Numbered from the stretch's first letter, positions 44,830 to 53,646 are shown. The stretch: 64,000 nt of DNA from Fodinisporobacter ferrooxydans (GCF_022818495.1 NZ_CP089291.1:1206001-1270000), one strand, 5' to 3'. Numbers and translations: made by a program. The notes: generated from the sequence alone by a model not told the origin.

Positions 44830-46116
44830 ATGTTAGACCCCAAAATCCTTCGGAATGATCCAGAACGTGTTCGTCAATCTCTGATTCGCAGAGGAGAACC
44901 AACAGAAACCGTCGACCAATTCCTCGAACTTGACAAGACAAGACGAGAACGATTGGTTGAAGTGGAATCATTAAAGAATACAAGAAATACTGTTTCTCAG
45001 GAGGTAGCTGTTTTAAAGAAAAACAAACAAGATGCGGAAGAGTTAATTTTAAAAATGCGGGACGTTTCTGCGAAAATTAAAGAACTGGACGATCAAGTTC
45101 GGACGGTTGAAGAGCAAATTCAACAAGTCATATTAAGCATCCCGAATATTCCGGATGAGTCTGTACCTTATGGCCAGTCGGAAGAGGACAATGTTGTCAT
45201 CTATACTTGGGGTGATCAGCCTCAATTTACTTTTACTCCGAAGCCCCATTGGGATATCGCTCAAGAATTGGGCTTGATCGATTTTGAAACAGCAGGCAAG
45301 ATTACTGGCGCCCGTTTTGCCGTTTATAAAGGGCTTGGTGCGCGTTTGGAGCGGGCCCTTATTAATTTCATGCTCGACATACATACGTTAGAACATGGAT
45401 ATACGGAAGTCTTGCCGCCGTTTATCGTGAATCGCGACAGTATGACAGCAACCGGTCAATTGCCGAAGTTTGAGGAAGATGCATTCAAACTTCAGGACAC
45501 AGATTACTTTCTTGTACCAACGGCTGAAGTTCCTTTGACGAATATATATCGCGATGAAATTCTGGCAGCAAGTGATTTGCCACAGTATATTGTCGCATAT
45601 ACGCCGTGCTTTCGTTCTGAAGCTGGTTCAGCAGGTCGGGATACACGAGGATTGATTCGACAACATCAGTTTAATAAAGTGGAGCTAGTAAAAATCGTTC
45701 ATCCGTCTGCATCCCAGGAAGAATTGCTTGCACTCCGCGGCAATGCAGAAACGATTCTGCAATTGTTGAAATTGCCGTATCAGGTTCTCGATATGTGTAC
45801 GGCGGATCTTGGCTTTGCGGCTGCGAAAAAATATGATTTGGAAGTCTGGTTGCCTTCTCAAGATATGTATCGGGAAATTTCTTCATGCAGTAATTTTGGA
45901 GACTTTCAGGGAAGACGCGCGAATATCCGTTTTCGACCGGAGCCGCAAGCAAAACCCGAATTTGCCCACACGCTGAACGGTTCAGGTTTGGCAGTTGGCC
46001 GTACAGTAGCTGCCATACTTGAGAATTACCAGCAAGAAGATGGTACCGTGAAAGTTCCTGATGTGTTGGTTCCCTATATGGGGGGAATTACGACACTTGG
46101 TCGTACAGAGGAATAG
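44830..46116 (+). CDS. serS: Seryl-tRNA synthetase
   Basis: 428 aa from ATG 44830 ([14 protein letters not shown]) after GGGAG. The N-terminal coiled-coil arm (about 30-100) binds the long variable arm of tRNA-Ser. The class II core has motif 2 ([20 protein letters not shown]) and motif 3 ([16 protein letters not shown]). The short pdxT-serS gap has no T-box, unlike many Bacilli. A tRNA-Ser gene lies 9 kb downstream. Confidence 0.98.
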   Translation: MLDPKILRNDPERVRQSLIRRGEPTETVDQFLELDKTRRERLVEVESLKNTRNTVSQEVAVLKKNKQDAEELILKMRDVSAKIKELDDQVRTVEEQIQQVILSIPNIPDESVPYGQSEEDNVVIYTWGDQPQFTFTPKPHWDIAQELGLIDFETAGKITGARFAVYKGLGARLERALINFMLDIHTLEHGYTEVLPPFIVNRDSMTATGQLPKFEEDAFKLQDTDYFLVPTAEVPLTNIYRDEILAASDLPQYIVAYTPCFRSEAGSAGRDTRGLIRQHQFNKVELVKIVHPSASQEELLALRGNAETILQLLKLPYQVLDMCTADLGFAAAKKYDLEVWLPSQDMYREISSCSNFGDFQGRRANIRFRPEPQAKPEFAHTLNGSGLAVGRTVAAILENYQQEDGTVKVPDVLVPYMGGITTLGRTEE

Positions 46117-46159
46117 GCAGGGGGATAGGTCATTCCGCTTGTTGTTTTGCAATCGTTTT

Positions 46160-46198
46160 TCCCCTTTGTCATTACTGGCAAGGGGATTTTTGATTTTG
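46160..46198 (+). terminator. Terminator of serS
   Basis: The stem TCCCCTTTG / CAAGGGGA (one mismatch region) is followed by TTTTTGATTTT. Confidence 0.75.
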
Positions 46199-46250
46199 TC
46201 ATTGTGAATTTACAAAGGAATTTATCAATTCTTGTCGAAATTTGTTTTTA

Positions 46251-46406
46251 AGAGAATGTTCAAAAAGTAGTAAAACTCCACGGCGGATTGCTTTGCCGAA
46301 TCCCAAAAAGCCTTACTCATGTACCAAACACGTACACTCCGTCGGCTTTTCGTGCTTCGACTTCGCACTCCTTGTGTCTTACTTAACCACTTTTTGAACT
46401 CTCACT
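46251..46406 (+). repeat. Dispersed structured repeat, full copy 4
   Basis: About 156 bp with ends AGAGAATGTTCAAAAAGTAG and ACCACTTTTTGAACTCTCACT. The interior uses the AAAAGCC / GGCTTTTT stem (swapped form) with the GAAGTCGAAG loop, like copy 2. It lies between the serS terminator and a small membrane gene. Confidence 0.85.
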
Positions 46407-46446
46407 TTAATATGAAAGTGGTTGAAAACGACTTGTATAGGGGGCG

Positions 46447-46728
46447 ATGAAATTGATGTTTACAATTGGAGTCATTATCTTCTTCGTATGTGCGTATATT
46501 CAGTTTCGGGCACTAAACCGGCTTGCTTGGAGAAGGTCAATGTTTATTTCATTGGTTGCTTTTTTAATCGCTTTTATCATATCGTTGACGCCACATACAG
46601 CGGTTGTTCGAGTTCTAGTTGCTATATTTGAAATTTTTGGTTGGGGTTTTCTCCTTCTTGTAACGTATGGTGCTTTAAATCATATGGGCTCTGGCAAATG
46701 GAGACCAATGAAAAGTTCACATAAATAA
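46447..46728 (+). CDS. Small integral membrane protein, unknown
   Basis: Up to 93 aa, with three hydrophobic segments (about 4-22, 31-50 and 55-77) and a basic C-terminus (KWRPMKSSHK). TTG 46453 or ATG 46456 has better spacing to the GGGGG ribosome site than ATG 46447. I recognise no family. It is preceded by repeat copy 4 and followed by its own terminator, so it is probably independent of the downstream nucleotidyltransferase. Confidence 0.6.
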   Translation: MKLMFTIGVIIFFVCAYIQFRALNRLAWRRSMFISLVAFLIAFIISLTPHTAVVRVLVAIFEIFGWGFLLLVTYGALNHMGSGKWRPMKSSHK

Positions 46729-46749
46729 TTTATAGACGTTTGTCTTGCA

Positions 46750-46791
46750 GCAGATCGATCTTCCATCCTGGAGAATCGACCTGCTTTTTCT
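46750..46791 (+). terminator. Terminator before the first NTase-exonuclease pair
   Basis: The stem GCAGATCGAT / ATCGACCTGC (one mismatch), with an imperfect inner stem, is followed by TTTTTC. Confidence 0.8.
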
Positions 46792-46869
46792 TTATGAGTT
46801 TCTTGCCAGATGTTTAAATATATGCTTTAAATGGTATAAATAAATAAAATTCCGACAGGAGCGTATTGC

Positions 46870-47916
46870 ATGAATTGGAGGGAATCTTTTGCATCTGTAA
46901 CGTCAGTTGATGAGATCAAGGAAAAACGGGAACAATTTTTTCAGGATCTTATTAAAACATTGAATCATGTCGAAATGGAGCATTTCGCTGATGAGATTTC
47001 CTGCATTCATAATGCATGTATCGTGCGTCTATGGGAATTCGTAAAGCAAGGAAATTCCCTACAGATGGAGTGGGTATTATTTGGAAGCGGAGGCAGACGT
47101 GAAGCAACATTGTTTACAGATCAAGACAATGGTGCGATATTTCCTTCATTCAACACCAATACAAATTCCCACGAAACTTTACCAATGTATCGAAGTCTTA
47201 TGGAGAGAATGGCAAAGCAATTGGAGTTAGCCGGGTATGCTCCGTGTTCCGGTTTTGTCATGGCTGTAAATCCAAGGTGGAATGGCACAGTGGAGGAGTT
47301 TTTCGCGAGAATTGATCATTATTTGGCATATCCGGATTGGGATAATGCCCGCTTTCTTATGATTATGGCTGATATGCGCAGTTTAACAAATCATCAGCCA
47401 AATGTAGAACAGATTCGTACGTATATGCTGGATCGAATTCCACATGCAAAATTTTTGCATTGGTTAGTTGCGAATCATAGCTGGTCACAATCGATCGCTT
47501 TGAATGTATTAGGGAATATTCGATATATCTCCGGCGGGCCATATCGAGGATGGTTTCCTTTGAAAGAAGGGTTGTATTTACCTGTCATCAATATGATCCG
47601 TTTATGGTCGCTTGCTTTTGGATTCGATGCCTATTCTTCATGGGAACGCTCTCGACTATTATTTGAACGGGGCGTTTGGGACCGGGAGCTTTATCAAAAT
47701 GTAAAACGAACCTTAGATTTGTGCTACAATTTGAGAATTGTACGACAATTGCAAATAGCGAAGGAACAACCTACATTGTCGTTTGTGACGGATGAGGATT
47801 TATATGTAGACCTAGAAAACCCGGAGCATACATGGAAAGATCGTGTGCAGCAAGCGTTGTTGACAGCGAAGCAACTGCAAAAACTGACAAGCTCTCATTT
47901 TCGGAAGCCTAGGTGA
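46870..47916 (+). CDS. DUF294 putative nucleotidyltransferase (pair 1)
   Basis: 348 aa. The Pol-beta-type nucleotidyltransferase motif is FGSGGRREATLFTDQD: Gly72-Ser73 with metal ligands Asp84 and Asp86 intact. The DUF294 hallmark SGFVMAVNPRWNG and PDWDNARFLMIMADMR follow, then a helical C-terminal domain (about 200-345) ending in FRKPR. The NTase domain is related to GlnD; the longer proteobacterial DUF294 proteins carry N-terminal cNMP and CBS domains, which are missing here. The target is unknown. The stop overlaps the GTG start of the exonuclease (GTGA). Its paralogue is at 50266. Confidence 0.88.
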   Translation: MNWRESFASVTSVDEIKEKREQFFQDLIKTLNHVEMEHFADEISCIHNACIVRLWEFVKQGNSLQMEWVLFGSGGRREATLFTDQDNGAIFPSFNTNTNSHETLPMYRSLMERMAKQLELAGYAPCSGFVMAVNPRWNGTVEEFFARIDHYLAYPDWDNARFLMIMADMRSLTNHQPNVEQIRTYMLDRIPHAKFLHWLVANHSWSQSIALNVLGNIRYISGGPYRGWFPLKEGLYLPVINMIRLWSLAFGFDAYSSWERSRLLFERGVWDRELYQNVKRTLDLCYNLRIVRQLQIAKEQPTLSFVTDEDLYVDLENPEHTWKDRVQQALLTAKQLQKLTSSHFRKPR

Positions 47917-48650
47917 ACGAGATGGATGGGAGACGATCAGGTTTTTTTCAACGGTTATTCGGGTCAAAACATGGGGAATCGGCTTCATCTTTTTATCATA
48001 TGGAAACATTTCAGTCAGAAGCTGCATTCCGGCAAATGATGCGGGAACACCAACTTCAGAACATTTGGACGCAATCCTTGTTAGAATCCACGTACGCAGT
48101 ATTTGACACAGAAACGACAGGGTTTAATCCCAAGCAGGATTATATGTTCTCCATCGGCGGTGTAAAGGTGACTGGAATCGGTGAGGTGCAAGATACCTTT
48201 TATTCTTTGATTCGTATTCCTGAGCATATATCCATTGCAGAAGAATTGCTCTTGAGTTCACAAATCAAGCGCAGTGATATTGCACAGGCACCGTTTGTCA
48301 GCAATGTCTTAAGGGATTTTTTAAATTTTGTCGGAGATAGCATTTGGGTTGCTCATTATGCAAAACATGATGTAAGGTTTATTAATATGGCTAGCCGTCA
48401 ATGTTGGAAAACGGAATTGGACATTCAAGTGGTTGATACTGAACGCGTAGGAAGGATTTTGTTTCCCGATAGGCAAACGGCTACTCTGGAAGATATGTTA
48501 ACATATTTTAAAGTCCCGATCGAAAATCGTCATCATGCATTGTCTGATGCACAAATGACTGCAAAAGTATGGAATCATATGTTGCAGCATCTTCAGCAAA
48601 AACAAATTCATACGGTTGGGGATTTATTTGAAGCCATCATCATGCAATAA
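47913..48650 (+). CDS. DEDDh 3'-5' exonuclease family protein (pair 1)
   Basis: 245 aa from GTG 47913. The exonuclease core is complete: Exo I FDTETTG (Asp65, Glu67), Exo II HYAKHD (Asp153) and Exo III HHALSDA (His207, Asp212). It resembles the PolC/DnaQ proofreading type but is free-standing. About 60 residues precede the domain. Overlap with the upstream NTase implies coupled translation and a joint role. Candidate substrates are RNA, ssDNA or a nucleotidyl group placed by the NTase; none is shown by sequence. Confidence 0.88.
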   Translation: MNEMDGRRSGFFQRLFGSKHGESASSFYHMETFQSEAAFRQMMREHQLQNIWTQSLLESTYAVFDTETTGFNPKQDYMFSIGGVKVTGIGEVQDTFYSLIRIPEHISIAEELLLSSQIKRSDIAQAPFVSNVLRDFLNFVGDSIWVAHYAKHDVRFINMASRQCWKTELDIQVVDTERVGRILFPDRQTATLEDMLTYFKVPIENRHHALSDAQMTAKVWNHMLQHLQQKQIHTVGDLFEAIIMQ

Positions 48651-48651
48651 G

Positions 48652-48688
48652 TAAAAAATCTCGTTCTCCTTTAGGATCACGAGACCAA
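48652..48688 (-). terminator. Terminator of the glnA-like gene
   Basis: On the minus strand the hairpin CTCGT / ACGAG is followed by ATTTTTTAC. It lies between convergent genes. Confidence 0.6.
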
Positions 48689-48709
48689 GTTTAATTCTAA
48701 TAGGAAGTT

Positions 48710-50047
48710 CTAAAAGGAGTATAAGTATTGCTTCAACTCCCATTGGTGAACAATCTTGCGGTATAGATCCCATTCCATTGATTTTGCTTTCACATAGTTG
48801 GTATAGGCATGCTCGCCAAGCGCCGCCTGGATGATTTCATCTTCATCCAATGCTTCTAAAGCTTCTTCCAAATTCAGTGGAAGTTGCAAAACCTCCAATC
48901 GCAACAGTTCTTCTTCTGTAATCCCATGAATGTTCTTGTTTATGGGAAGCGGTAATTTTGCTTTGTTCTCAATCCCATCCAAGCCGGCCATTAACATAAC
49001 AGCAATGGCTAAATACGGATTACAGGAAGGATCTGGTGAGCGAACTTCAATGCTTGTGTTGAATTCCTGTGCAACAGATACTCTGATAAGATGGCTGCTG
49101 ATTTTGGATGACCATGCAGCGTAAACAGGAGCTTCATATCCAGGAACCAGACGCTTATAGCTGTTGACAAGGGGATTCGTAACTGCGGTGATGGCTCTCG
49201 CATGAGCCAGAATCCCAGATGCGTAATAGCAGGCAATTTCGCTCAGATTCAACGGATTTTTTTCATTATAGAAAACATTTTGATGGCCGGAGAAAAGTGC
49301 GTGATGAAAATGCATTCCCGAACCTTCCATACCGAAAAAAGGTTTAGGCATAAATGTAGCATGCAGCCCATAATGGCGGCTGATCGTTTTTACCACTAAT
49401 TTAAAAGTCATAAGATTGTCAGCCGTTTCAACGGCATCCGCAAATTTCAAATCGATCTCATGTTGTCCGGGTGCGGCTTCATGGTGCGATGTTTCAATTT
49501 CAATCCCCATTGCCTGCAAGATTAGCGCGATTTCCCGACGGCAGTTTTCCCCTAGATCGATCGGTGCCATGTCAAAATACCCGCCTTCATCGTTAGGCTG
49601 TGTTGTGGGTTGATTGTTTTTGTCCAACTTTAGCAGAAAAAATTCCGGTTCGATTCTTACTTTAAGAGAGGAAAATCCCATAGTATTCGCTTTTTTTAGA
49701 ACCCGCTTTAAAATACCGCGCGGATCCCCGGCAAACGTAGTACCATTTGGCATACATACGTCACAAATAAGGCGTGCGACTTTGTTTTCTTGTGTGCTCC
49801 ATGGAAATATCAACCAAGTGTTCAGGTCCGGATGTAAATACATATCTGATTCTTGTACGCGGACATAACCTTCAATCGATGAGCCATCAAACAACAATTC
49901 GTTATCCAAAGCTTTTTCAAGTTGATGTAATGGGATTTCAACATTTTTTAGCGTTCCGAGAAGATCTGTAAATTGCAGGCGAATATACCGTACCCCTTCT
50001 TCATGTGCAATTCTTATAATATCTTCCTTGGTATAGATTTGATTCAT
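48710..50047 (-). CDS. Glutamine synthetase family protein, divergent active site
   Basis: 445 aa from ATG 50047 after GAGGAGG, length typical of GSI-alpha. Conserved parts include DGSSIEGYVRVQESDM, EPEFFLLKL, APGQHEIDLKFADA, HATFMPKPFFG and NSYKRLVPGYEAPVYAAW. Key differences: the Asn of GVNGSGMH is Glu (GMEGSGMH, Glu241); the NRSPLIRIP segment reads ISSHLIRVS (first Arg lost); and TR(V/I)E reads TSIE. In E. coli GS these positions contact glutamate or ATP. It may be a specialised ligase or regulatory homologue rather than the main GlnA. A GlnR/TnrA-type box lies upstream with a TATAAT -10 at 50086-50091. Confidence 0.88.
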   Translation of the reverse strand: MNQIYTKEDIIRIAHEEGVRYIRLQFTDLLGTLKNVEIPLHQLEKALDNELLFDGSSIEGYVRVQESDMYLHPDLNTWLIFPWSTQENKVARLICDVCMPNGTTFAGDPRGILKRVLKKANTMGFSSLKVRIEPEFFLLKLDKNNQPTTQPNDEGGYFDMAPIDLGENCRREIALILQAMGIEIETSHHEAAPGQHEIDLKFADAVETADNLMTFKLVVKTISRHYGLHATFMPKPFFGMEGSGMHFHHALFSGHQNVFYNEKNPLNLSEIACYYASGILAHARAITAVTNPLVNSYKRLVPGYEAPVYAAWSSKISSHLIRVSVAQEFNTSIEVRSPDPSCNPYLAIAVMLMAGLDGIENKAKLPLPINKNIHGITEEELLRLEVLQLPLNLEEALEALDEDEIIQAALGEHAYTNYVKAKSMEWDLYRKIVHQWELKQYLYSF

Positions 50048-50110
50048 ACGAAAACCTCCTCGCAAGGGAGAGTTAATTTTAATAAATTATAAACGATTTA
50101 TTGAATTTCG

Positions 50111-50127
50111 TGTTAGAAAAGTTTACA
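50111..50127. promoter_or_regulatory. GlnR/TnrA-type box between glnA-like gene and pair 2
   Basis: TGTTAGAAAAGTTTACA fits TGTNA-N7-TNACA at every defined base. Relative to the minus-strand TATAAT (50091-50086) it overlaps the -35 region, a repressor-like position for the glnA-like gene. Toward pair 2 it would be an upstream site. The flanks (CG before, TTAAC after) match the amtB box. Confidence 0.8.
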
Positions 50128-50265
50128 TTAACATTATATAAGCTTTTACATTTGTCTGCATTACATCTTATGATATGAAAATGAAAAAACGCCCACTTTA
50201 TACAACCCAGCAGATATGACAATCAAATTTTAAAGATTCTACTCTTACAGGAATGGAGAGGCTTT

Positions 50266-51291
50266 ATGATCGAATTTCCAATGATTGATTCGGAATGGAT
50301 TTTAGATCACAATGCGACAGTGAAACGGGCGCAATGGTGGCAGGATGTGATATTGAAAACAAGGGATTGGCTGGAAGAGGACGGAGATATACGCGATTGG
50401 ATGATTGCATTTCGGGAATTGCGTGAGGAGTTGTTAAATAAAGCATGGAAAGCAACGGTGCCTAGTAACTTCAGAGAAGATGCGCATTACATTCTTTTCG
50501 GTTCCGGCGGGCGTGGAGAAGATCTTCTTTACAGTGATTTGGACCATGCGGTATTACTGAGGGAAGATGTTCGATTGGAAGATCTGCAGCAGTATTTGTA
50601 TGCGTTTATACGTATCATGAATGAACTTGGCTGCCCGCCATGTCAGGGATTTGTGATGAGCACGAATACACGCTGGATCGGTTCTCCGACAGAATGGAAG
50701 GATCGGATCAAACGATATTTTGAGTTCCCGGATTGGGATCATGCCCGTTATTTGTTTATGATTGCAGATGCCCGGCCGCTGGATGGATACGTACCAGGAT
50801 GGCTGGAGATTTTGCAAGGGGTATTAAACGGTATCCGCCAATCGGCCTTCATCTGTTGGGAGATGGCGCACCTTGGCATTCATCGCTCTGTGGCGATCAG
50901 TGTATTTCGTCGACTGAAGAGCAAACGCGAAGAGCAGCGGGAGATTTTCAATATAAAAGAAGGATTATTGAATCCAATCATCCATTCGCTGCGGTTGCTT
51001 GCGGTTGCAAACGGCTTTTATGAGACTTCCACCTGGAAGCGTAATGAGTTTCTTAATCAACAAGGGATACTCCCTAATAATTGGAAAATAATGATTGAGG
51101 AAGCACTGCTTTACGGGTGGAAAGTGCGCTTACAGGTACAAGTAAAAGAACTTTGCCAAAATCAGCCTGTTACGGATGTTGTGGTTGTCTCGGAATATAC
51201 GAAAAACGCCCGAGATGAATTGATGACACATTTAGAGACTGCAAAGCTATTGGAACGCTGGACACACCGACAGTTTCGAAAACCGAGGTGA
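50266..51291 (+). CDS. DUF294 putative nucleotidyltransferase (pair 2)
   Basis: 341 aa, paralogue of the 46870 gene. The NTase motif FGSGGRGEDLLYSDLD is intact (Gly79-Ser80, Asp91, Asp93). The DUF294 block QGFVMSTNTRWIG and PDWDHARYLFMIADAR are present, and the C-terminus again ends FRKPR. GGAGAGG precedes the ATG. It diverges from the glnA-like gene across a 218-bp region with a GlnR/TnrA box. The stop overlaps the exonuclease start (GTGA), the same architecture as pair 1. Target unknown. Confidence 0.88.
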   Translation: MIEFPMIDSEWILDHNATVKRAQWWQDVILKTRDWLEEDGDIRDWMIAFRELREELLNKAWKATVPSNFREDAHYILFGSGGRGEDLLYSDLDHAVLLREDVRLEDLQQYLYAFIRIMNELGCPPCQGFVMSTNTRWIGSPTEWKDRIKRYFEFPDWDHARYLFMIADARPLDGYVPGWLEILQGVLNGIRQSAFICWEMAHLGIHRSVAISVFRRLKSKREEQREIFNIKEGLLNPIIHSLRLLAVANGFYETSTWKRNEFLNQQGILPNNWKIMIEEALLYGWKVRLQVQVKELCQNQPVTDVVVVSEYTKNARDELMTHLETAKLLERWTHRQFRKPR

Positions 51292-51983
51292 CTTTGGTGA
51301 AATGGTTTTGGAATACGGGACGAACAGAACAAGATTTGCTTGCGAGGCAGCGGGAACTCGCGCATGAAGACAAAAGTGTAACAATCTGGGAAATGCCGTT
51401 GTCAGAAGCGGAGTATTTTGTAATCGATATCGAGACAAGCGGATTTTCTGCTACAAAAGATTGTGTATTATCACTTGCCGGGGGATGCATGCATGGATGC
51501 GATACAACACTCGATCCCCTGCAATACAGCATTGTCCGGCATGACCAAGTCGACATGATATCGGACAACATTTGGCAATTGACGGGTTTATCTCCTGCTC
51601 AAATACAACAGGGAGAAGAATGGCGGGACGTTTTATTTCGGGCTTTGGAGTTGTCGAGTGACCGGGTTTGGATTGCACATCATATCCGCCATGAAATGTC
51701 ATTTATTCAGCGCCACGCCAAACATTTTTGGAAAATGCATTTGCGTCCGATCGCCATAGATACTGCGATTGTTGCACAGGCATTGTGCAAGCTGCCAGAT
51801 GCACCGACATTGGATCGAGTGTGTGAATGGCTGGATGTGCCAGTAAAAAATCGCCATCGGGCCGATGCTGATATCATGATGACAGCAGAAGTATGGAAGA
51901 AAGAAATGGCTATGTGCAGGTCCCTTGGTCTCGAGACGATAGGGGAAGTTATTGAATGGTCAATCTCCCATGGATGGGGTTGA
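51288..51983 (+). CDS. DEDDh exonuclease-like protein (pair 2), Exo II Asp replaced by Glu
   Basis: 231 aa from GTG 51288 (a second GTG at 51300 is possible). Exo I is IDIETSG (Asp47, Glu49) and Exo III is HRADAD (His190, Asp195). Exo II reads HHIRHE, so the canonical Asp is Glu136, whereas pair 1 keeps Asp. Activity may be altered or weak. The protein is otherwise alignable with the pair 1 exonuclease, including the 'VPVKNRH' segment before Exo III. amtB follows after 135 bp with its own promoter and box. Confidence 0.85.
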   Translation: MTLVKWFWNTGRTEQDLLARQRELAHEDKSVTIWEMPLSEAEYFVIDIETSGFSATKDCVLSLAGGCMHGCDTTLDPLQYSIVRHDQVDMISDNIWQLTGLSPAQIQQGEEWRDVLFRALELSSDRVWIAHHIRHEMSFIQRHAKHFWKMHLRPIAIDTAIVAQALCKLPDAPTLDRVCEWLDVPVKNRHRADADIMMTAEVWKKEMAMCRSLGLETIGEVIEWSISHGWG

Positions 51984-52036
51984 TTTTGTTTTCAATCTTA
52001 AAGCAATCTCCATTCCATATTTTAACTTACATTACG

Positions 52037-52053
52037 TGTTAAAAATGTTTACA
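52037..52053. promoter_or_regulatory. GlnR/TnrA-type box upstream of amtB
   Basis: TGTTAAAAATGTTTACA fits TGTNA-N7-TNACA at every defined base. It is centred about 51 bp upstream of the predicted start site of the promoter at 52061-52089, the spacing known for TnrA-activated promoters in B. subtilis. Confidence 0.85.
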
Positions 52054-52060
52054 TTAACTG

Positions 52061-52089
52061 TTGACGTTCCTTTCGGAAATGGTTATAGT
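52061..52089 (+). promoter_or_regulatory. Sigma-A promoter of amtB
   Basis: TTGACG, a 17-bp spacer and TATAGT, 30 bp upstream of the amtB ATG; the GlnR/TnrA box ends 7 bp before the -35. Confidence 0.75.
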
Positions 52090-52118
52090 ATTAACTATAG
52101 AACGAAGGGAGGCGCATT

Positions 52119-53501
52119 ATGTTGAAAGGTTTATTACGGAAAGTGAGTATAGCTTACATGAGTCTTGTGGCGTTACTAGCTCTGCCTAACATCGTATTTG
52201 CCGCTACAGATCAGCCGAAAGTGGATACCGGTGATACAGCTTGGCTGCTTGTATCATCCGCACTGGTAATGTTGATGACACCTGGATTGGCGTTTTTCTA
52301 CGGGGGGCTTGTTCGAAAGAAAAATGTTATCACTACTATGTTGCAAGTTTGTGCAGTTATTTTAATTGTTTCCGTTCAGTGGGTATTATTTGGATACAGT
52401 TTATCCTTTGGGCCTGATTTCCATCATGTTATCGGCGGTTTACAATGGAGTATGCTAAAGGGTGTCGGTGAGACGCCGGACGCAGACTACGCACCGACAA
52501 TCCCGCATTTGGTGTTCTCCATTTATCAAATGATGTTCGCAATTATTACACCTGCTCTTATCGTTGGTGGGCTTGCAGAGCGTGTGAAGTTTTCATCATT
52601 CCTGGTTTTCATTACACTCTGGGCAACGGTTATTTACGATCCTTTGGCACATTGGGTGTGGGGAGCGAATGGTTGGCTGCATAACTTGGGCGTATTGGAT
52701 TTTGCGGGCGGTACAGTTGTCCACATCAGTTCAGGGGTAGCCGGTTTGGTTGCTGCCATTTACCTCGGGAAACGTGCCGAACATGGCACAAAGTCGATTC
52801 GCGCACACAATGTTCCATTTGTGCTGCTTGGTACAGCGTTGTTGTGGTTCGGTTGGTTCGGATTCAATGCCGGAAGTGCATTGGGTGCTAATGCCCTCTC
52901 TGCTTCCGCGTTTATTACAACCAATACAGCGACAGCAGCTTCTGCAATCGGTTGGATGCTTATTGAAAAATTGCGTACAGGTCATGTAACGCTTGGCGGG
53001 ATGTGTGCCGGTGCAGTTGCCGGACTTGTAGCCATTACGCCAGCGGCCGGTTTTGTAACACCAGGCGCATCGATCGTACTAGGATTTGTTGGTGGAATTA
53101 TCTGTTTCTTCGCATCGACATTTATGAAGGAAAAGCTCGGATATGATGACGCCCTTGACGCATTTGGCGGTCATGGGATCGGTGGAACATGGGGTGCGCT
53201 TGCTACAGGTATATTTGCTACCACTATGGTGAACTCAGCTGGAGCGAACGGTTTGATCCATGGCAATCCGCATCAGTTGCTGCTGCAACTCATTGGTGTC
53301 GTTGCGTCATGGCTGTTCTCTGGAATCGGTACATTTATCCTGATCAAAGTAATCGATTTGGTTATGGGATTCCGGGTGACAAAAGAAGAAGAACTTATGG
53401 GTCTCGACCATGTGCTTCACAACGAATCTGCGTATCCGGAACAACTCTCTGCTGATGAGCTTCCTAAAATGATGAATCATTCCAGTGCTTTGAAAGTGTA
53501 A
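52119..53501 (+). CDS. amtB: Ammonium transporter (Amt/NrgA family)
   Basis: 460 aa. A signal-like N-terminal segment (about 1-28, ends VFAATDQ) precedes 11 hydrophobic helices. Pore features are present: the first gate region MTPGLAFFYGGLVRKKN, the twin-His pair in GGTVVHISSGVAGL and DAFGGHGIGGTWGAL. It conducts ammonium/ammonia across the cytoplasmic membrane under nitrogen limitation. GGGAGG precedes the ATG. In most bacteria amtB pairs with a PII gene (glnK/nrgB); none is present here. A strong terminator follows. Confidence 0.97.
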   Translation: MLKGLLRKVSIAYMSLVALLALPNIVFAATDQPKVDTGDTAWLLVSSALVMLMTPGLAFFYGGLVRKKNVITTMLQVCAVILIVSVQWVLFGYSLSFGPDFHHVIGGLQWSMLKGVGETPDADYAPTIPHLVFSIYQMMFAIITPALIVGGLAERVKFSSFLVFITLWATVIYDPLAHWVWGANGWLHNLGVLDFAGGTVVHISSGVAGLVAAIYLGKRAEHGTKSIRAHNVPFVLLGTALLWFGWFGFNAGSALGANALSASAFITTNTATAASAIGWMLIEKLRTGHVTLGGMCAGAVAGLVAITPAAGFVTPGASIVLGFVGGIICFFASTFMKEKLGYDDALDAFGGHGIGGTWGALATGIFATTMVNSAGANGLIHGNPHQLLLQLIGVVASWLFSGIGTFILIKVIDLVMGFRVTKEEELMGLDHVLHNESAYPEQLSADELPKMMNHSSALKV

Positions 53502-53589
53502 TACGACTCGCAAGAACGTATCATTCAAAAGTGTATTGCTCCAATAAGTATAGTTGTCTTTCCCTAAATGAATGAATTCTGTGATCGCT

Positions 53590-53646
53590 CCAAAGAAACG
53601 CTCATATCACTTTCCGTGGATGAGTGTTTCTTTGGGGCCTTTTTAT
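53590..53646 (+). terminator. Terminator of amtB
   Basis: A long stem CCAAAGAAACGCTCAT / ATGAGTGTTTCTTTGG (one wobble) is followed by GGCCTTTTTATT. Confidence 0.88.
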
